From contig NZ_FOZL01000001.1 of NCBI RefSeq assembly GCF_900114625.1, positions 2,356,001 to 2,420,000 on the forward strand: a stretch of DNA of 64,000 bases. Reading direction: 5' to 3'. Shown here piece by piece: positions 8,379 through 17,497 of this stretch. Both the position numbers and the translations under genes were made by a program. The number at the start of each line of letters is the position of its first letter. Positions within the stretch are counted from its first letter, which is position 1. Below the pieces are notes generated by a model. The model ran no database searches. It saw nothing but the letters and a program-made list of their open reading frames with translations, and was not told the DNA's origin. This stretch comes from Granulicella pectinivorans (GTDB taxonomy: Bacteria; Acidobacteriota; Terriglobia; Terriglobales; Acidobacteriaceae).

Positions 8379-9830
8379 CTACGGATAAAGCTTCGCCCCC
8401 AAAATCTCCGGCTCCGCCTCTCCCGCCGCCACCACCATCTTCTTCAGCTCCGCCCGCAGCTCCTCCGCCTTCGCCTTATACTCCGCGCGCCCCGCCAGAT
8501 TCACCAGCTCATGCGGATCCGCCCGCTGATCGTACATCTGGTACTCCGTATACGTCTTCGCCGCCGGCGTGTCCTTCTTCCCCGAAATATCCGCCACGCA
8601 ATACGTCCAGTCCGGCGTCCGAATCGCCCGCGCCGTCATCGACTCGCTGATCTGGATCAACTGCCTGTTCGGCCAGTGCTCCCGGGCCGCCGGATCGTTC
8701 AGCAAAGGCACCGCACTCTTGCCCTTCCACGTCGAAGGCACCGGCACCCCAGCCGCCTCCAGCAGCGTAGGCGCCACATCGATCAAACCAATCAACTCCG
8801 GAATCTGCTGCCGCCCCCGGAACCCCGGCCCATCGATCACCAGCGGCACCCGGATCGAGCTGTTATGCGTGCTCCGCTTGTACTCCGTGTTCCGCGTCAT
8901 GAAGTGGCATCCATGGTCGCTGAAGAAGACGAAGATCGTATTCTCCGCAAGCCCCTCCTCCTCCAGAATCTTCCTCACCCGGCCCACCGAAGTATCGATC
9001 GCCTCGACACATCCGTAGTAGTCCGGCAACTGCGCCTGCCACGTCCCCGGTAGAGCCCGCAGGTCATCCGGCACCGTCGCATTGGCAAACCGCTGTACCG
9101 AACCCTTCGGCCCGATCGGCTGGTGCATGTCGTTCTGCTGGTGCGGCTCCAACTGCGAGAGAAACAGAAAGAACGGCTTCTCATGCTTCTGCCGCAAGAA
9201 CTTCTCCGCCCGATCCGTCAGGAAGTCCACCCGGTACTCGTCCTTGTACGTAATCTCCTTGCCATCCCCATCCCAGATCGTCCCCTCGTAGGGGTGCGAC
9301 GTATTCTCCAGCGCATTCGCCCCCTCCCACAGATCCATGAACCCACTCCGGTACTCCTTCGGCACAAACCCGATGCTCCCGCCATCCTCCTTCTTCTCCG
9401 GCGCCAGATGCCACTTGCCGATCAGGTTGGTCGAGTAGCCCGCCGCATGCAACTCGCCCGGCAGCGTGGAAAGCTCCTTGTGGATCGGGAACCCGTTATG
9501 CCACACCCCCGTCTCCGTCGCATACCGGCTCGTAAACACCACCGACCGCGCCGGCGAGCACACCGGTTGGTTCGTCACCGCATGCGTAAAGTTCTTCCCA
9601 CGGGCGGCCATCGCATCCAGGTGCGGCGTCCGCGTCGAATGGTTCTTCTCATTCGCCCCCAGAAAATCCCACCGGAACTGGTCCGCCAGATAAAGAATGA
9701 TGTTCGGCCTCACCACCGTCTTCGCCTTCTGCCCCTCAGCGCCGGCCGCAGTAGCCGCCGCCACCGCACTCGCCACCGCACCCTTCAAAAACGACCGCCG
9801 CGCAGCCACGCTCTCCACCGTCTTCGTCAT
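8379..9830 (-). CDS. Tat-exported sulfatase, Cys-type
   Basis: Type I sulfatase of 483 residues in the alkaline-phosphatase superfamily. The N-terminus carries a twin-arginine signal (R11-R12-S-F-L-K) and an Ala-rich h-region, so the enzyme should be exported folded. The modification motif is C91-S-P-A-R-S, in which the cysteine becomes formylglycine. Metal-binding residues appear as LADQFRWD near 48-55 and FFSDHGCH further on. The GGAGGAG eight bases before the ATG fixes the start. Sulfatases of this group act on sulfated sugars or lipids, and the actual substrate is unknown. No formylglycine-generating or anaerobic maturation enzyme is in the window. Confidence 0.9.
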   Translation of the reverse strand: MTKTVESVAARRSFLKGAVASAVAAATAAGAEGQKAKTVVRPNIILYLADQFRWDFLGANEKNHSTRTPHLDAMAARGKNFTHAVTNQPVCSPARSVVFTSRYATETGVWHNGFPIHKELSTLPGELHAAGYSTNLIGKWHLAPEKKEDGGSIGFVPKEYRSGFMDLWEGANALENTSHPYEGTIWDGDGKEITYKDEYRVDFLTDRAEKFLRQKHEKPFFLFLSQLEPHQQNDMHQPIGPKGSVQRFANATVPDDLRALPGTWQAQLPDYYGCVEAIDTSVGRVRKILEEEGLAENTIFVFFSDHGCHFMTRNTEYKRSTHNSSIRVPLVIDGPGFRGRQQIPELIGLIDVAPTLLEAAGVPVPSTWKGKSAVPLLNDPAAREHWPNRQLIQISESMTARAIRTPDWTYCVADISGKKDTPAAKTYTEYQMYDQRADPHELVNLAGRAEYKAKAEELRAELKKMVVAAGEAEPEILGAKLYP

Positions 9831-10069
9831 CGCTCAATCTCCTCCCCATAGTCTCGCAGCAAACCGGCTTTTCCCTTATTCGAACAGGCGTGCGAATATC
9901 GAATCCAAAACAGACCAATTTTCGCGCATCGCGCATTCACCGCATATTGGCCACACTATCCATGCATTTGTCCACGTTTTAACGTCCCAAACGTCTCTGG
10001 TGAAACCTTGGGTTTTTCGCATCGCCACCCCACGAAGTCCTTTAGAACACCAGGATACGGGCACAAGAA
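9831..10069. other. Intergenic region upstream of the sulfatase
   Basis: About 240 bases with no credible gene. It is noticeably AT-richer than its neighbours around 9890-9990 (stretches such as AAAACAGACCAATTTTCG) and should hold the sulfatase promoter. I see no convincing operator. Confidence 0.4.
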
Positions 10070-10095
10070 AAAGTGCACCGAAAACGGTGCACTTT
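10070..10095 (-). terminator. dxs: Rho-independent terminator of dxs
   Basis: A perfect 11-bp stem (AAAGTGCACCG and complement) with an AAAA loop, 33 bases past the dxs stop. On the minus strand it is followed by a T-rich run (TTTTTCTT), the standard intrinsic terminator form. Confidence 0.85.
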
Positions 10096-10127
10096 CAGAC
10101 CACTTTTACGAGCAGAGGTTGGACCTC

Positions 10128-12017
10128 TTACCGTCCACGCCACTCCAGAATCTCTTCCAGAGCGCCCTTGCAATTCTCCAGCGCAGCCTCCGCCGTCAGG
10201 CCATACTTCTCCCGCAGCGACTCCACCTTGCCATGCTCGATGAACTCATCCGGCCATCCCACGCGCACCACCGGGATATCGATCCGCAGCGCATTCAGCG
10301 TCTCCAGAATCGCCGATCCAAAGCCGCCCGCCAGCACATGGTCCTCAAACGTCACCACAAGCTCGCACGCCGCGCCAAACGTATCCACGCAGTCCTTGTC
10401 GATCGGTTTCGCAAACCGGGGATTGATCACCGCGACGGAGAAGCCCTGTGCCTTCAACATCTGCGCCAGACGCTCCGCCTCGGCCAGCATCGCGCCCAGC
10501 CCGAAGATCACAACCTCCGCGCCCGGCTTGCCCGAGATCACCTCAGCCTTGCCGATCTCCAGAACCGCCGGCTGATCCTTGACGGCCACGCCCGGCCCCG
10601 TGCCACGCGGATACCGAATCGCGCTCGGTCCCTCGTGCAGCATCGCCGTGTACATCATGTCCGCCAGCTCGTCCTCGTCCTTCGGAACCATATGAATCAG
10701 GTTCGGAACGCTGCGCAAATAGCTGATATCGAAGAGTCCATGGTGAGTCGGTCCGTCGTCGCCGCTCAACCCGCCGCGATCCATGCAGAACACCACCGGC
10801 AGATTCTGCAGCGCCACATCATGCACAATCTGGTCGAACGCCCTCTGCAAAAACGTCGAGTAGATCGCGCAGAAAGGCTTGTATCCCTTGGTCGCCATGC
10901 CTGCGGCAAACAGCACCGCGTGCTCCTCCGCGATGCCCACGTCGAAATACCGCGTCGGATGCACCGGCCGGAAAAGGTCAAGCGCCGTTCCGTTCGGCAT
11001 AGCCGCCGTAATCGCTACTACCTTGTCGTTCCCAGTCGCCAGCTTCGTCAGCGTCTCGGCAAAGATCTCCGAGTACGTCTTCTGCACCGCGGGCTTGGTC
11101 TCACCCGTCTCCGGATGGTACGGCCCCAGTCCATGGAACTTCTTCTGCCCTTCGATCGCCGGCTGGAACCCGCGTCCCTTCTGCGTGATCGCATGCAGCA
11201 CGACGGGCTTGTTCTGCGTCTTCAGGAACTTGAACGTCTCGATCAAATTCGGCAGGTTATGCCCATCGATCGGCCCAAAGTAGCTGATCCCGAACTCCTC
11301 GAAGATCATCCCGCGACCGACCAGTCCTTTGGCGGCTTCCTCAGCCTTCTTCGCAACATGCCTCGCTGCCTTGCCGCCGATCATCTCGACAAACTCAACC
11401 GCCTTGTCATGCAGGCTGTTGTAGGTCGAGTTCATCACGATCTTGTGGAAATATTCCGCGATCGCCCCGACGTTCTTGTCGATCGACCACTCGTTGTCGT
11501 TCAGCACGATGATCAGGCGCTTGGTCTGCGCGGCGATATTGTTCAGCGCCTCGAACGAGATCCCGTTCGTAAACGCCGCATCCCCCGCCAGCGCCACGAT
11601 ATGCTCGCTTCCGCCCGACATATCCCGTGCCACTGCCATGCCCAGCGCCGCCGACAACGCCGTCCCGGCATGCCCCGCGCCATAGCTGTCGTGCTCGCTC
11701 TCGGTCCGCAGCATAAAGCCGTTCAACCCGCCCGGCTGCCGGATCGTATCGAACAAATGCTCGCGCCCCGTCAGCAGCTTGTGGACGTACGCCTGGTGGC
11801 TCACATCGAAGATGAAGCTGTCCGTCGGCGTGTCGAACACATAGTGCATCGCAATCGTCAGTTCGACGACGCCCAGGTTCGGGCCGATATGCCCGCCCGT
11901 CTTGGCCACACCCTGAATGAGCCGTTCGCGTATCTCCTCGGCCAACTGGGTCAGTTGTGGCATCGAAAGAGCTTTGACATCGGCCGGCGACTTGATCCTG
12001 CTTAAAATCGTATCCAT
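10128..12017 (-). CDS. dxs: 1-deoxy-D-xylulose-5-phosphate synthase
   Basis: Thiamine-diphosphate enzyme that condenses pyruvate and glyceraldehyde 3-phosphate in the first step of the MEP isoprenoid pathway (629 residues, normal length). Visible landmarks are GGHIGPNLGVVELT near the N-terminus, FDVSHQAYVHKLL, YGAGHAGTALSAALG, EHAVLFAAGMA and DRGGLSGDDGPTHHG. The thiamine-binding GDG motif reads GDA (GDAAFTNGISFEALNN). The frame extends to a GTG at 12065, but a -10-like TATAGT at 12064-12069 overlaps that codon, so the ATG at 12017 is the better start. The gene stands alone. Confidence 0.95.
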   Translation of the reverse strand: MDTILSRIKSPADVKALSMPQLTQLAEEIRERLIQGVAKTGGHIGPNLGVVELTIAMHYVFDTPTDSFIFDVSHQAYVHKLLTGREHLFDTIRQPGGLNGFMLRTESEHDSYGAGHAGTALSAALGMAVARDMSGGSEHIVALAGDAAFTNGISFEALNNIAAQTKRLIIVLNDNEWSIDKNVGAIAEYFHKIVMNSTYNSLHDKAVEFVEMIGGKAARHVAKKAEEAAKGLVGRGMIFEEFGISYFGPIDGHNLPNLIETFKFLKTQNKPVVLHAITQKGRGFQPAIEGQKKFHGLGPYHPETGETKPAVQKTYSEIFAETLTKLATGNDKVVAITAAMPNGTALDLFRPVHPTRYFDVGIAEEHAVLFAAGMATKGYKPFCAIYSTFLQRAFDQIVHDVALQNLPVVFCMDRGGLSGDDGPTHHGLFDISYLRSVPNLIHMVPKDEDELADMMYTAMLHEGPSAIRYPRGTGPGVAVKDQPAVLEIGKAEVISGKPGAEVVIFGLGAMLAEAERLAQMLKAQGFSVAVINPRFAKPIDKDCVDTFGAACELVVTFEDHVLAGGFGSAILETLNALRIDIPVVRVGWPDEFIEHGKVESLREKYGLTAEAALENCKGALEEILEWRGR

Positions 12018-12063
12018 AGTTCCGTTCTTCTCAGCCGCTCCCTGCAGGAAGCCGCAACCATTC

Positions 12064-12069
12064 ACTATA
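12064..12069 (-). promoter_or_regulatory. Likely -10 element of dxs
   Basis: TATAGT on the minus strand, 46 bases upstream of the chosen dxs ATG. It overlaps the upstream GTG and so argues against that start. Confidence 0.45.
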
Positions 12070-12138
12070 CCAACACTGGACGCCGGGGAAAGATGCTTCG
12101 GCTACAGGACCACCGTGTATCCTGCTCAAATCCACCTT

Positions 12139-12762
12139 ATGAAACACGTCAACTCCACCCCGGCCCGTCTTGAAGCCTTCTCCGATGGCGTCATCGCCGT
12201 CATCATCACCATCATGGTGCTGGAGCTCAAGGTCCCGCACGAAGACGGCTTCGCCGGCCTCCGTCAGGTCCTGCCAACGCTCCTCATCTACGCCCTGTCC
12301 TTCACCTACACCGGCATCTACTGGATAAACCACCGCCACCTCATCGACCGGTGCAGCGAACGCATCGACCGCGTCGACGAGGCCATGCTGTGGTCCAACC
12401 TGTTTCTTCTCTTCTGTTTATCGCTTTTGCCGTTCTCCACCGCCTACCTCCTCGACAAGCACCTCGACAGCCTTTCGGTCGCCCTCTACGGCACCGGAAA
12501 CCTCGTCACCGGTTTCAGCTTCATGCTTTTGCGCCTTGCGATCCTGCGCCGTCTCCGCCGCTCCGGGAAGCTCCTGCACGAAGACATGGCCGCCCGCCCC
12601 AAGGACATGATCTCGGTCGTCACCTACGTCGTCTCCATTCCGCTGGCCTGCTACCACCCCGATGTCGCCCTCGGCCTGATCGCTGCCGTCACCCTCATCT
12701 GGATCATCCCGACCATCGGCGTCGAGCCCTGCGAAGATCACCTCCACAACGATCCGATCTAG
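12139..12762 (+). CDS. TMEM175-family membrane protein (DUF1211), putative potassium channel
   Basis: Integral membrane protein of 207 residues. The N-terminus shows the family signature with F14-S15-D16 (FSDGVIAVIITIMVL), which in characterised TMEM175 proteins lies on the first pore helix and forms the potassium filter. Further hydrophobic helices follow (about 45-66, 85-105, 115-135, 160-195), in line with a six-helix unit. The upstream in-frame extension to 11917 runs antisense through dxs and is rejected. The stop codon overlaps that of the convergent symporter gene in a CTAG at 12759-12762. Potassium conductance is known for bacterial family members but is inferred here. Confidence 0.85.
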   Translation: MKHVNSTPARLEAFSDGVIAVIITIMVLELKVPHEDGFAGLRQVLPTLLIYALSFTYTGIYWINHRHLIDRCSERIDRVDEAMLWSNLFLLFCLSLLPFSTAYLLDKHLDSLSVALYGTGNLVTGFSFMLLRLAILRRLRRSGKLLHEDMAARPKDMISVVTYVVSIPLACYHPDVALGLIAAVTLIWIIPTIGVEPCEDHLHNDPI

Positions 12763-14159
12763 TCCGCCATCCCCTCCAACACCACCTCGCTGATCGGCTC
12801 TACTCCAAACTCACCCTCCCACCGCGCGACGACCACGCTCGCCAGGCAATTTCCCACCACATTCACCATCGTTCTGCCCATATCCATCAGGGCGTCGATC
12901 CCCAGAATCACAAAAATCGGCTCGGTCGGCAGGCGGAAAGTCGCGGCGGTCGCCAACAAGACCACCAGCGTAGCCCGGGGCACACCCGCAACGCCCTTGC
13001 TGGTCAGGATCAGCGTGCCCATCATCAGCAACTGTTCGCCCCAGCTCATGTGAATCCCCGCCGCCTGCGCCACAAAGATGCTGGCCAACGCCAGGTAAAG
13101 CGTCGATCCATCCAGATTGAAGCTGTACCCTGCGGGAATCACAAACGCCAGGATGCGCCGCGGCACCCCCAGCGCCTCCATCGATTCCATCGCCCTCGGC
13201 AGCGCCGCTTCGCTCGCCGCCGTGGCAAACGCAATCGTGGCCGGCTCTGCCACGGCCCGCAGAAACCGCCTCACCGGCACGCCCGCGATCAGCGCCACCG
13301 GCAGCATCACCAGCACCGCGAAGGCGATCAACGCCGCATACAGCGTCAGCAGCAGCTTGCCCAGATTCACCAGCACTCCAAGCCCCAGGTGCCCCACGGT
13401 AAAGGCCATCGCCGCACCCACGCCGATTGGCGCAAAGTACATCACCACATTGGTGAACTTGAACATCACCTCGGAGAGGCTCTCGCACAGTCGCAGTACG
13501 GGCCCGCGCTTTTCTTCCGACAGGCAAGCCAGCGCAATGCCGAAGAACACGCCGAATACCGCTACCTGCAGAATCTGCCCTTCAGCGATCGACTTCGCAA
13601 TATTCTCCGGAAAGATGTGCAGCAGAAAGTCGTCCCAGTGCAGAGGCGCTACCTTCTGGATCGCCTCCGCAGCCCCGGCTGCGGCCGGCAGCGACAACCC
13701 CACGCCTGCCTTCGAAATATTGATCGCCACCAGCCCAATCACCAGCGCCAGCGTCGTCAGCACCTCAAAGTAGATCAGGCTCTTCACCCCAATCCGCCCG
13801 ACGCCCTTCAGGTCCCCATGTCCCGCTATACCGGTTACCAGTGTCGCCAGGATCAGCGGTGCGACGATCGTTTTGATCATCCGCAGAAAGATGTCCGAGA
13901 ACACCCGCAGCGACCCCGCGAACACCGGAGCATCGAACCCGATCTCCGCCCCCGCCACCATCGCGATAAAGATCCACGGCGTAAGGCTTCGCCGGCGAAC
14001 CCCATATACCGCTAAACCGGCAATGCCTGCCCAACGCACTACCTCACCCGCAAGGCGTGCAGTTGCCGCGCCATGACCCAGACTCTGGGTAAGGATGCCC
14101 ACCAGGAAAAGCCCCACGCCGGGCAGCAGGAAGCCGAGATCGTTCTTGGAAATGTTCAT
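12759..14159 (-). CDS. Dicarboxylate/amino-acid:cation symporter (DAACS family)
   Basis: Inner-membrane sodium- or proton-coupled carrier of 466 residues, related to GltP and DctA. It has many hydrophobic helices, the serine/alanine-rich hairpin segment TAASEAALPRAMESM and the substrate-binding helix motif FNLDGSTLYL, equivalent to the family NMDGT. The residues do not separate glutamate/aspartate from C4-dicarboxylate transport. The frame extends to 14270 with an Arg-rich tail, but the ATG at 14159 (MNISKNDLGF) opens directly into the first helix and is preferred. The gene is divergent from the secreted protein at 14237. Confidence 0.9.
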   Translation of the reverse strand: MNISKNDLGFLLPGVGLFLVGILTQSLGHGAATARLAGEVVRWAGIAGLAVYGVRRRSLTPWIFIAMVAGAEIGFDAPVFAGSLRVFSDIFLRMIKTIVAPLILATLVTGIAGHGDLKGVGRIGVKSLIYFEVLTTLALVIGLVAINISKAGVGLSLPAAAGAAEAIQKVAPLHWDDFLLHIFPENIAKSIAEGQILQVAVFGVFFGIALACLSEEKRGPVLRLCESLSEVMFKFTNVVMYFAPIGVGAAMAFTVGHLGLGVLVNLGKLLLTLYAALIAFAVLVMLPVALIAGVPVRRFLRAVAEPATIAFATAASEAALPRAMESMEALGVPRRILAFVIPAGYSFNLDGSTLYLALASIFVAQAAGIHMSWGEQLLMMGTLILTSKGVAGVPRATLVVLLATAATFRLPTEPIFVILGIDALMDMGRTMVNVVGNCLASVVVARWEGEFGVEPISEVVLEGMAD

Positions 14160-14236
14160 GTGTTGCGCAGAATACAGCACCGGCCCGTACTCTTGCTTGG
14201 AGCCATGTCTTCCCCTGCTGGTAGCATCGAAGGCGT

Positions 14237-14809
14237 ATGCGTTTGAAGCTCTTCGCCTCCGTCTTCGCATCTCTGCTGCCTGTCCTCACGGCGGCCGCGC
14301 AGCAACCTCTTCTGCCAGGGCAGGCCAGTGGATCCCTGCCGTTTGGTCCTGGAGCACCCACCGCAGCGTCGCCCCTCACGCAGCCCACCCTGTCTCCCGG
14401 TGTCTTCCTTCTCTTCGACCTCGAGCACCGCTTCGCCGCGTCCGTCGCCAAAGGTGGCGGCAAGGCCTTTGCCACCTGGTTCGCCGACGACGCCGTTACC
14501 CTGACCAACGGCAAACCCGCCGTCCTGGGACGGGGCAACATCGCAGCCCAGGCGAACTGGGATCCAAAGCTCTACCAACTCACCTGGACCCCGCAGGGTG
14601 CCCAGATGCTGCCCTCCAACGATGCCGGCTACACCTGGGGCCACTACGAGGGCCACGCCCGCGACCGCAACGGGCAGCCCATCGTCACCACCGGACGCTA
14701 CATCACCCTCTGGAAGAAGACCCCCGATGGGAGCTGGAAGGTGGCGCTCGACGCCAGCGCCGACGAGCCCCCCAACGCCGGAGACTGCTGCACCCTGCCC
14801 AAGCCATGA
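14237..14809 (+). CDS. Secreted DUF4440/SnoaL-like protein
   Basis: Protein of 190 residues with a signal peptide (MRLKLFASVFASLLPVLTAAAQ). After a Pro-rich linker it has an NTF2-like fold pattern: a first helix (FDLEHRFAASVAKGGGKAFATWFADDAVTL), then GKPAVLGRGNIAAQ, and strands ending in TGRYITLWKKTPDGSWKVALD. Such periplasmic DUF4440 domains are common and mostly of unknown function. Some relatives are ketosteroid-isomerase-like enzymes, but no specific catalytic set can be assigned here. Confidence 0.8.
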   Translation: MRLKLFASVFASLLPVLTAAAQQPLLPGQASGSLPFGPGAPTAASPLTQPTLSPGVFLLFDLEHRFAASVAKGGGKAFATWFADDAVTLTNGKPAVLGRGNIAAQANWDPKLYQLTWTPQGAQMLPSNDAGYTWGHYEGHARDRNGQPIVTTGRYITLWKKTPDGSWKVALDASADEPPNAGDCCTLPKP

Positions 14810-14907
14810 CGGCGACGGGTACGACTACCTAACCCTAAAGTTGCAGTGCGGAAATCGTTTCCAGTGCATACGATAGTGAGCCAGCACCTTTCTCGCGGCA
14901 TCCAGCC

Positions 14908-17301
14908 ATGAACGCTTTGCAGGAAAAAGACGAGCTCAAACGCATCGACGCCCTTGAGGAGTATGAGGTGCTCGGTGCTACGCCTGACGCGGCATTGGAC
15001 GACATCGTCCGTCTCGCCGGACAGCTCTGCAACGCGCCTCTGGCTTTGATCGCCCTCGTCGGCCCCGACCGCCTCTACTTCCGCTCCGTCATCGGGGCCG
15101 AGATCTCCGATGCTCCCCGCGGCAATCTGCCGTTTGAGGATGTCCTTCTCTCCAACGACGTCTACGAAATTTCCGACGCACGCCTCGATCCGGCCTACCG
15201 CAACGGCATCGCGTTTGCCGGACGCAGCTTCCGCTTCTTCGCCGGGGCGCCTCTTGTCACACCGGCAGGCGCGGTTATCGGCAGCCTCAGCGTCATGGAT
15301 TCGGCCAATCGCCGCCTTACCAACGCGCAGGTCACCAGCCTCGCCGCGCTTGCCCGTCAGGCCATCAACCAGCTTGAGCTCAACAACCGAATCCGGCAGA
15401 TGGACCGCGCTGCGCACGCCCGTGTCCGCGCCGAATCCGCCCTCACCGTGGAGCGCAACTTCGTCTCAGCCGTCCTCGATACCGTCGGCGCTCTCGTCGT
15501 CGTCTACGACACCGCCGGTCGCATTGTCCGCTTCAACCGAGCCTGCGAAACCGCCTCCGGATACGACTTCCCCTCGCTCGTTGGACGCTACCCCTGGGAG
15601 CGTCTCATCCCGGAGAGCGATATTTCCACAGCCATCGACGCCTTCGAGCGGCTCCGCAACGGTGAGTTTCCCGCCACCTTCGAGAACAAGTGGGTCAGCC
15701 GCGATGGCTCTGAGCGTCTCATCGACTGGTGTGCGACAGCCCTGCTCGACCCCCAGGGCCAGGTCGCCTTCATCATCGCGACCGGCATCGACGTTACCGT
15801 GCAGCGCGCCGCCGAATCGACCCTCCGCGAGTCGGAAGCGCGTTATCGCCAGCTTGTCGAAGGCTCCCTCGGTATGGTCTGCACCCACGACCTCGACGGC
15901 GTCCTCCTCTCGGTCAACACCCACGGCGCACAGAGCATCGGACGCACCGTGGAGGATATGGTAGGCCGCTCGCTGGGCGACCTCATGATTCCGGGCAAGC
16001 AGGCGCTTCTCGAACCCTATCTCCAGCAGATCGAGGAGACGGGAGAAGCGCAGGGCCTGCTCTACCTCTCGCACGTCAACGGCGAACACCGCGTCATCGC
16101 CTATCGCAACAAGTTGATCGATGTTCCGGGGCACGAGCCGTATGTGCTCGGCTTCGGCGTCGATATCTCCGAGCAGGTCAAGGCAGAGGACAAGCTTCGC
16201 GTCCTCATCCGGCAGTCGAACTCCATCCTCGAGAGCGTCGGCGACGGCATCTACGGTATCGATCTCGAAGGCAAGGTCACGGTCATCAACCCTGCGGCCG
16301 CCCAGATGCTCGGCTACAAGCCCCAGGAACTTCTCGGCAAGGTCTTCCACGATGTGGTCCACCACACCCGGCCCGACGGCACCCCCTATCCGGAAGAAGA
16401 GTGCCCCGTCCGCCGCACCCTCATCAACCGCGACACCATTCGCGTCGCCAACGAGGTCTTCTGGCGTAAGGACGGCACCAGCTTCCCCGTGGAATACGTC
16501 GCGCGCCCTCAGATCGAGTCCAACAAGGACTCAGGACGCGAGGGGAAGGCCGTCGGAGTCGTCGTCGCCTTCACCGATACCACGGAACGCCGTGCCCTCG
16601 ACCGCATGAAGGACGAGTTTGTCTCCACCGTCTCGCACGAGCTCCGCACGCCGTTGACCAGCCTGCGCGCCGCCCTGGGACTCATTGCTGGCGGAGCCCT
16701 CCAGAACCGCCCCGACAAGCTCCAGCACATGCTCGAGATCGCCATCGGCAACACCGACCGTCTCGTCCGCCTTGTGAACGACATCCTCGATCTCGAGCGC
16801 ATCGGCTCCGGCCAGGCTGAACTGCACTACACCATGTGCTCCGTCGACGACCTTCTCCGCCGCGCCGCCGGCCTCCAGCAGACCGCTGCGGCCAAGAGCA
16901 GCATCGCCATCTCCTTCGACGCTGCCGGCGTCAACGTCTGGGCCGATCCGGACCGGGTGCTTCAGACTCTCACCAATCTCATCTCGAACGCCATCAAGTT
17001 CTCACCCGCGGGCAGCGCCATCCGTCTCTCCGCCCGCAACCTCGACGAAGCCGAGGTCGAGATTCAGGTGGAGGATCACGGCCGCGGCATCCCCGAGGAT
17101 AAGCTCGAGCAGATCTTCGAGCGCTTCCAGCAGGTCGACGCCTCGGACTCCCGCGCCATGGGGGGCACCGGCCTCGGCCTCGCCATCTGCCGCAGCATCG
17201 TGCATCAGCACGGAGGACGCATCTGGGCCACCAGCCGCCTGGGCGAAGGCGCGACCTTCCACTTCACCCTGCCTACCCGCCCTGCCAACAATCTCCGCTG
17301 A
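14908..17301 (+). CDS. GAF-multi-PAS sensor histidine kinase (orphan)
   Basis: Soluble-looking kinase of 797 residues without a clear membrane helix. An N-terminal GAF domain (about 15-160) precedes three PAS domains (about 185-300, 310-425 and 435-560). Next come a DHp domain with H577 (DEFVSTVSHELRTPLTSL) and an ATPase domain with DHGRGIPEDKLEQIFERFQQV and GTGLGLAI. No response regulator lies beside it, so the partner is elsewhere. The stacked GAF/PAS layout suggests several cytoplasmic inputs such as redox, light or small ligands, but no ligand residue such as a chromophore cysteine can be assigned with confidence. Confidence 0.92.
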   Translation: MNALQEKDELKRIDALEEYEVLGATPDAALDDIVRLAGQLCNAPLALIALVGPDRLYFRSVIGAEISDAPRGNLPFEDVLLSNDVYEISDARLDPAYRNGIAFAGRSFRFFAGAPLVTPAGAVIGSLSVMDSANRRLTNAQVTSLAALARQAINQLELNNRIRQMDRAAHARVRAESALTVERNFVSAVLDTVGALVVVYDTAGRIVRFNRACETASGYDFPSLVGRYPWERLIPESDISTAIDAFERLRNGEFPATFENKWVSRDGSERLIDWCATALLDPQGQVAFIIATGIDVTVQRAAESTLRESEARYRQLVEGSLGMVCTHDLDGVLLSVNTHGAQSIGRTVEDMVGRSLGDLMIPGKQALLEPYLQQIEETGEAQGLLYLSHVNGEHRVIAYRNKLIDVPGHEPYVLGFGVDISEQVKAEDKLRVLIRQSNSILESVGDGIYGIDLEGKVTVINPAAAQMLGYKPQELLGKVFHDVVHHTRPDGTPYPEEECPVRRTLINRDTIRVANEVFWRKDGTSFPVEYVARPQIESNKDSGREGKAVGVVVAFTDTTERRALDRMKDEFVSTVSHELRTPLTSLRAALGLIAGGALQNRPDKLQHMLEIAIGNTDRLVRLVNDILDLERIGSGQAELHYTMCSVDDLLRRAAGLQQTAAAKSSIAISFDAAGVNVWADPDRVLQTLTNLISNAIKFSPAGSAIRLSARNLDEAEVEIQVEDHGRGIPEDKLEQIFERFQQVDASDSRAMGGTGLGLAICRSIVHQHGGRIWATSRLGEGATFHFTLPTRPANNLR

Positions 17302-17307
17302 CAACAG

Positions 17308-17491
17308 GCAAAAGATTGTGGGGAAAAGGCGGAAAAAGCGGGAAAAAAAGCAAAGACAAAGCCAAACAAAGAAAAAGGCGAAAGAGAAGAGGGTACGGAG
17401 CGAAGACAAGAGCGGATTATTTGCGCCGGCACCTTCGAAGCATCCGTTTTTGCTGTTGTCTCTCTCCCGCTTTTTCCCCACAATCTTTTGC
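17308..17491. repeat. Long-range inverted repeat between convergent genes
   Basis: A perfect 20-bp inverted repeat has arms at 17308-17327 and 17472-17491 (outer GCAAAAGATTGTGGGGAAAA) separated by 144 bases. The left arm continues into purine-rich G4A4-type units (GGCGGAAAAAGCGGGAAAA) and the right arm into the complement. Each arm sits a few bases beyond one of the two converging genes, so each may act in RNA 3'-end formation. The GTGGGGAAAAAGCGGGAAAA unit also occurs at 43579-43598. Confidence 0.75.
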
Positions 17492-17497
17492 TTTCGT

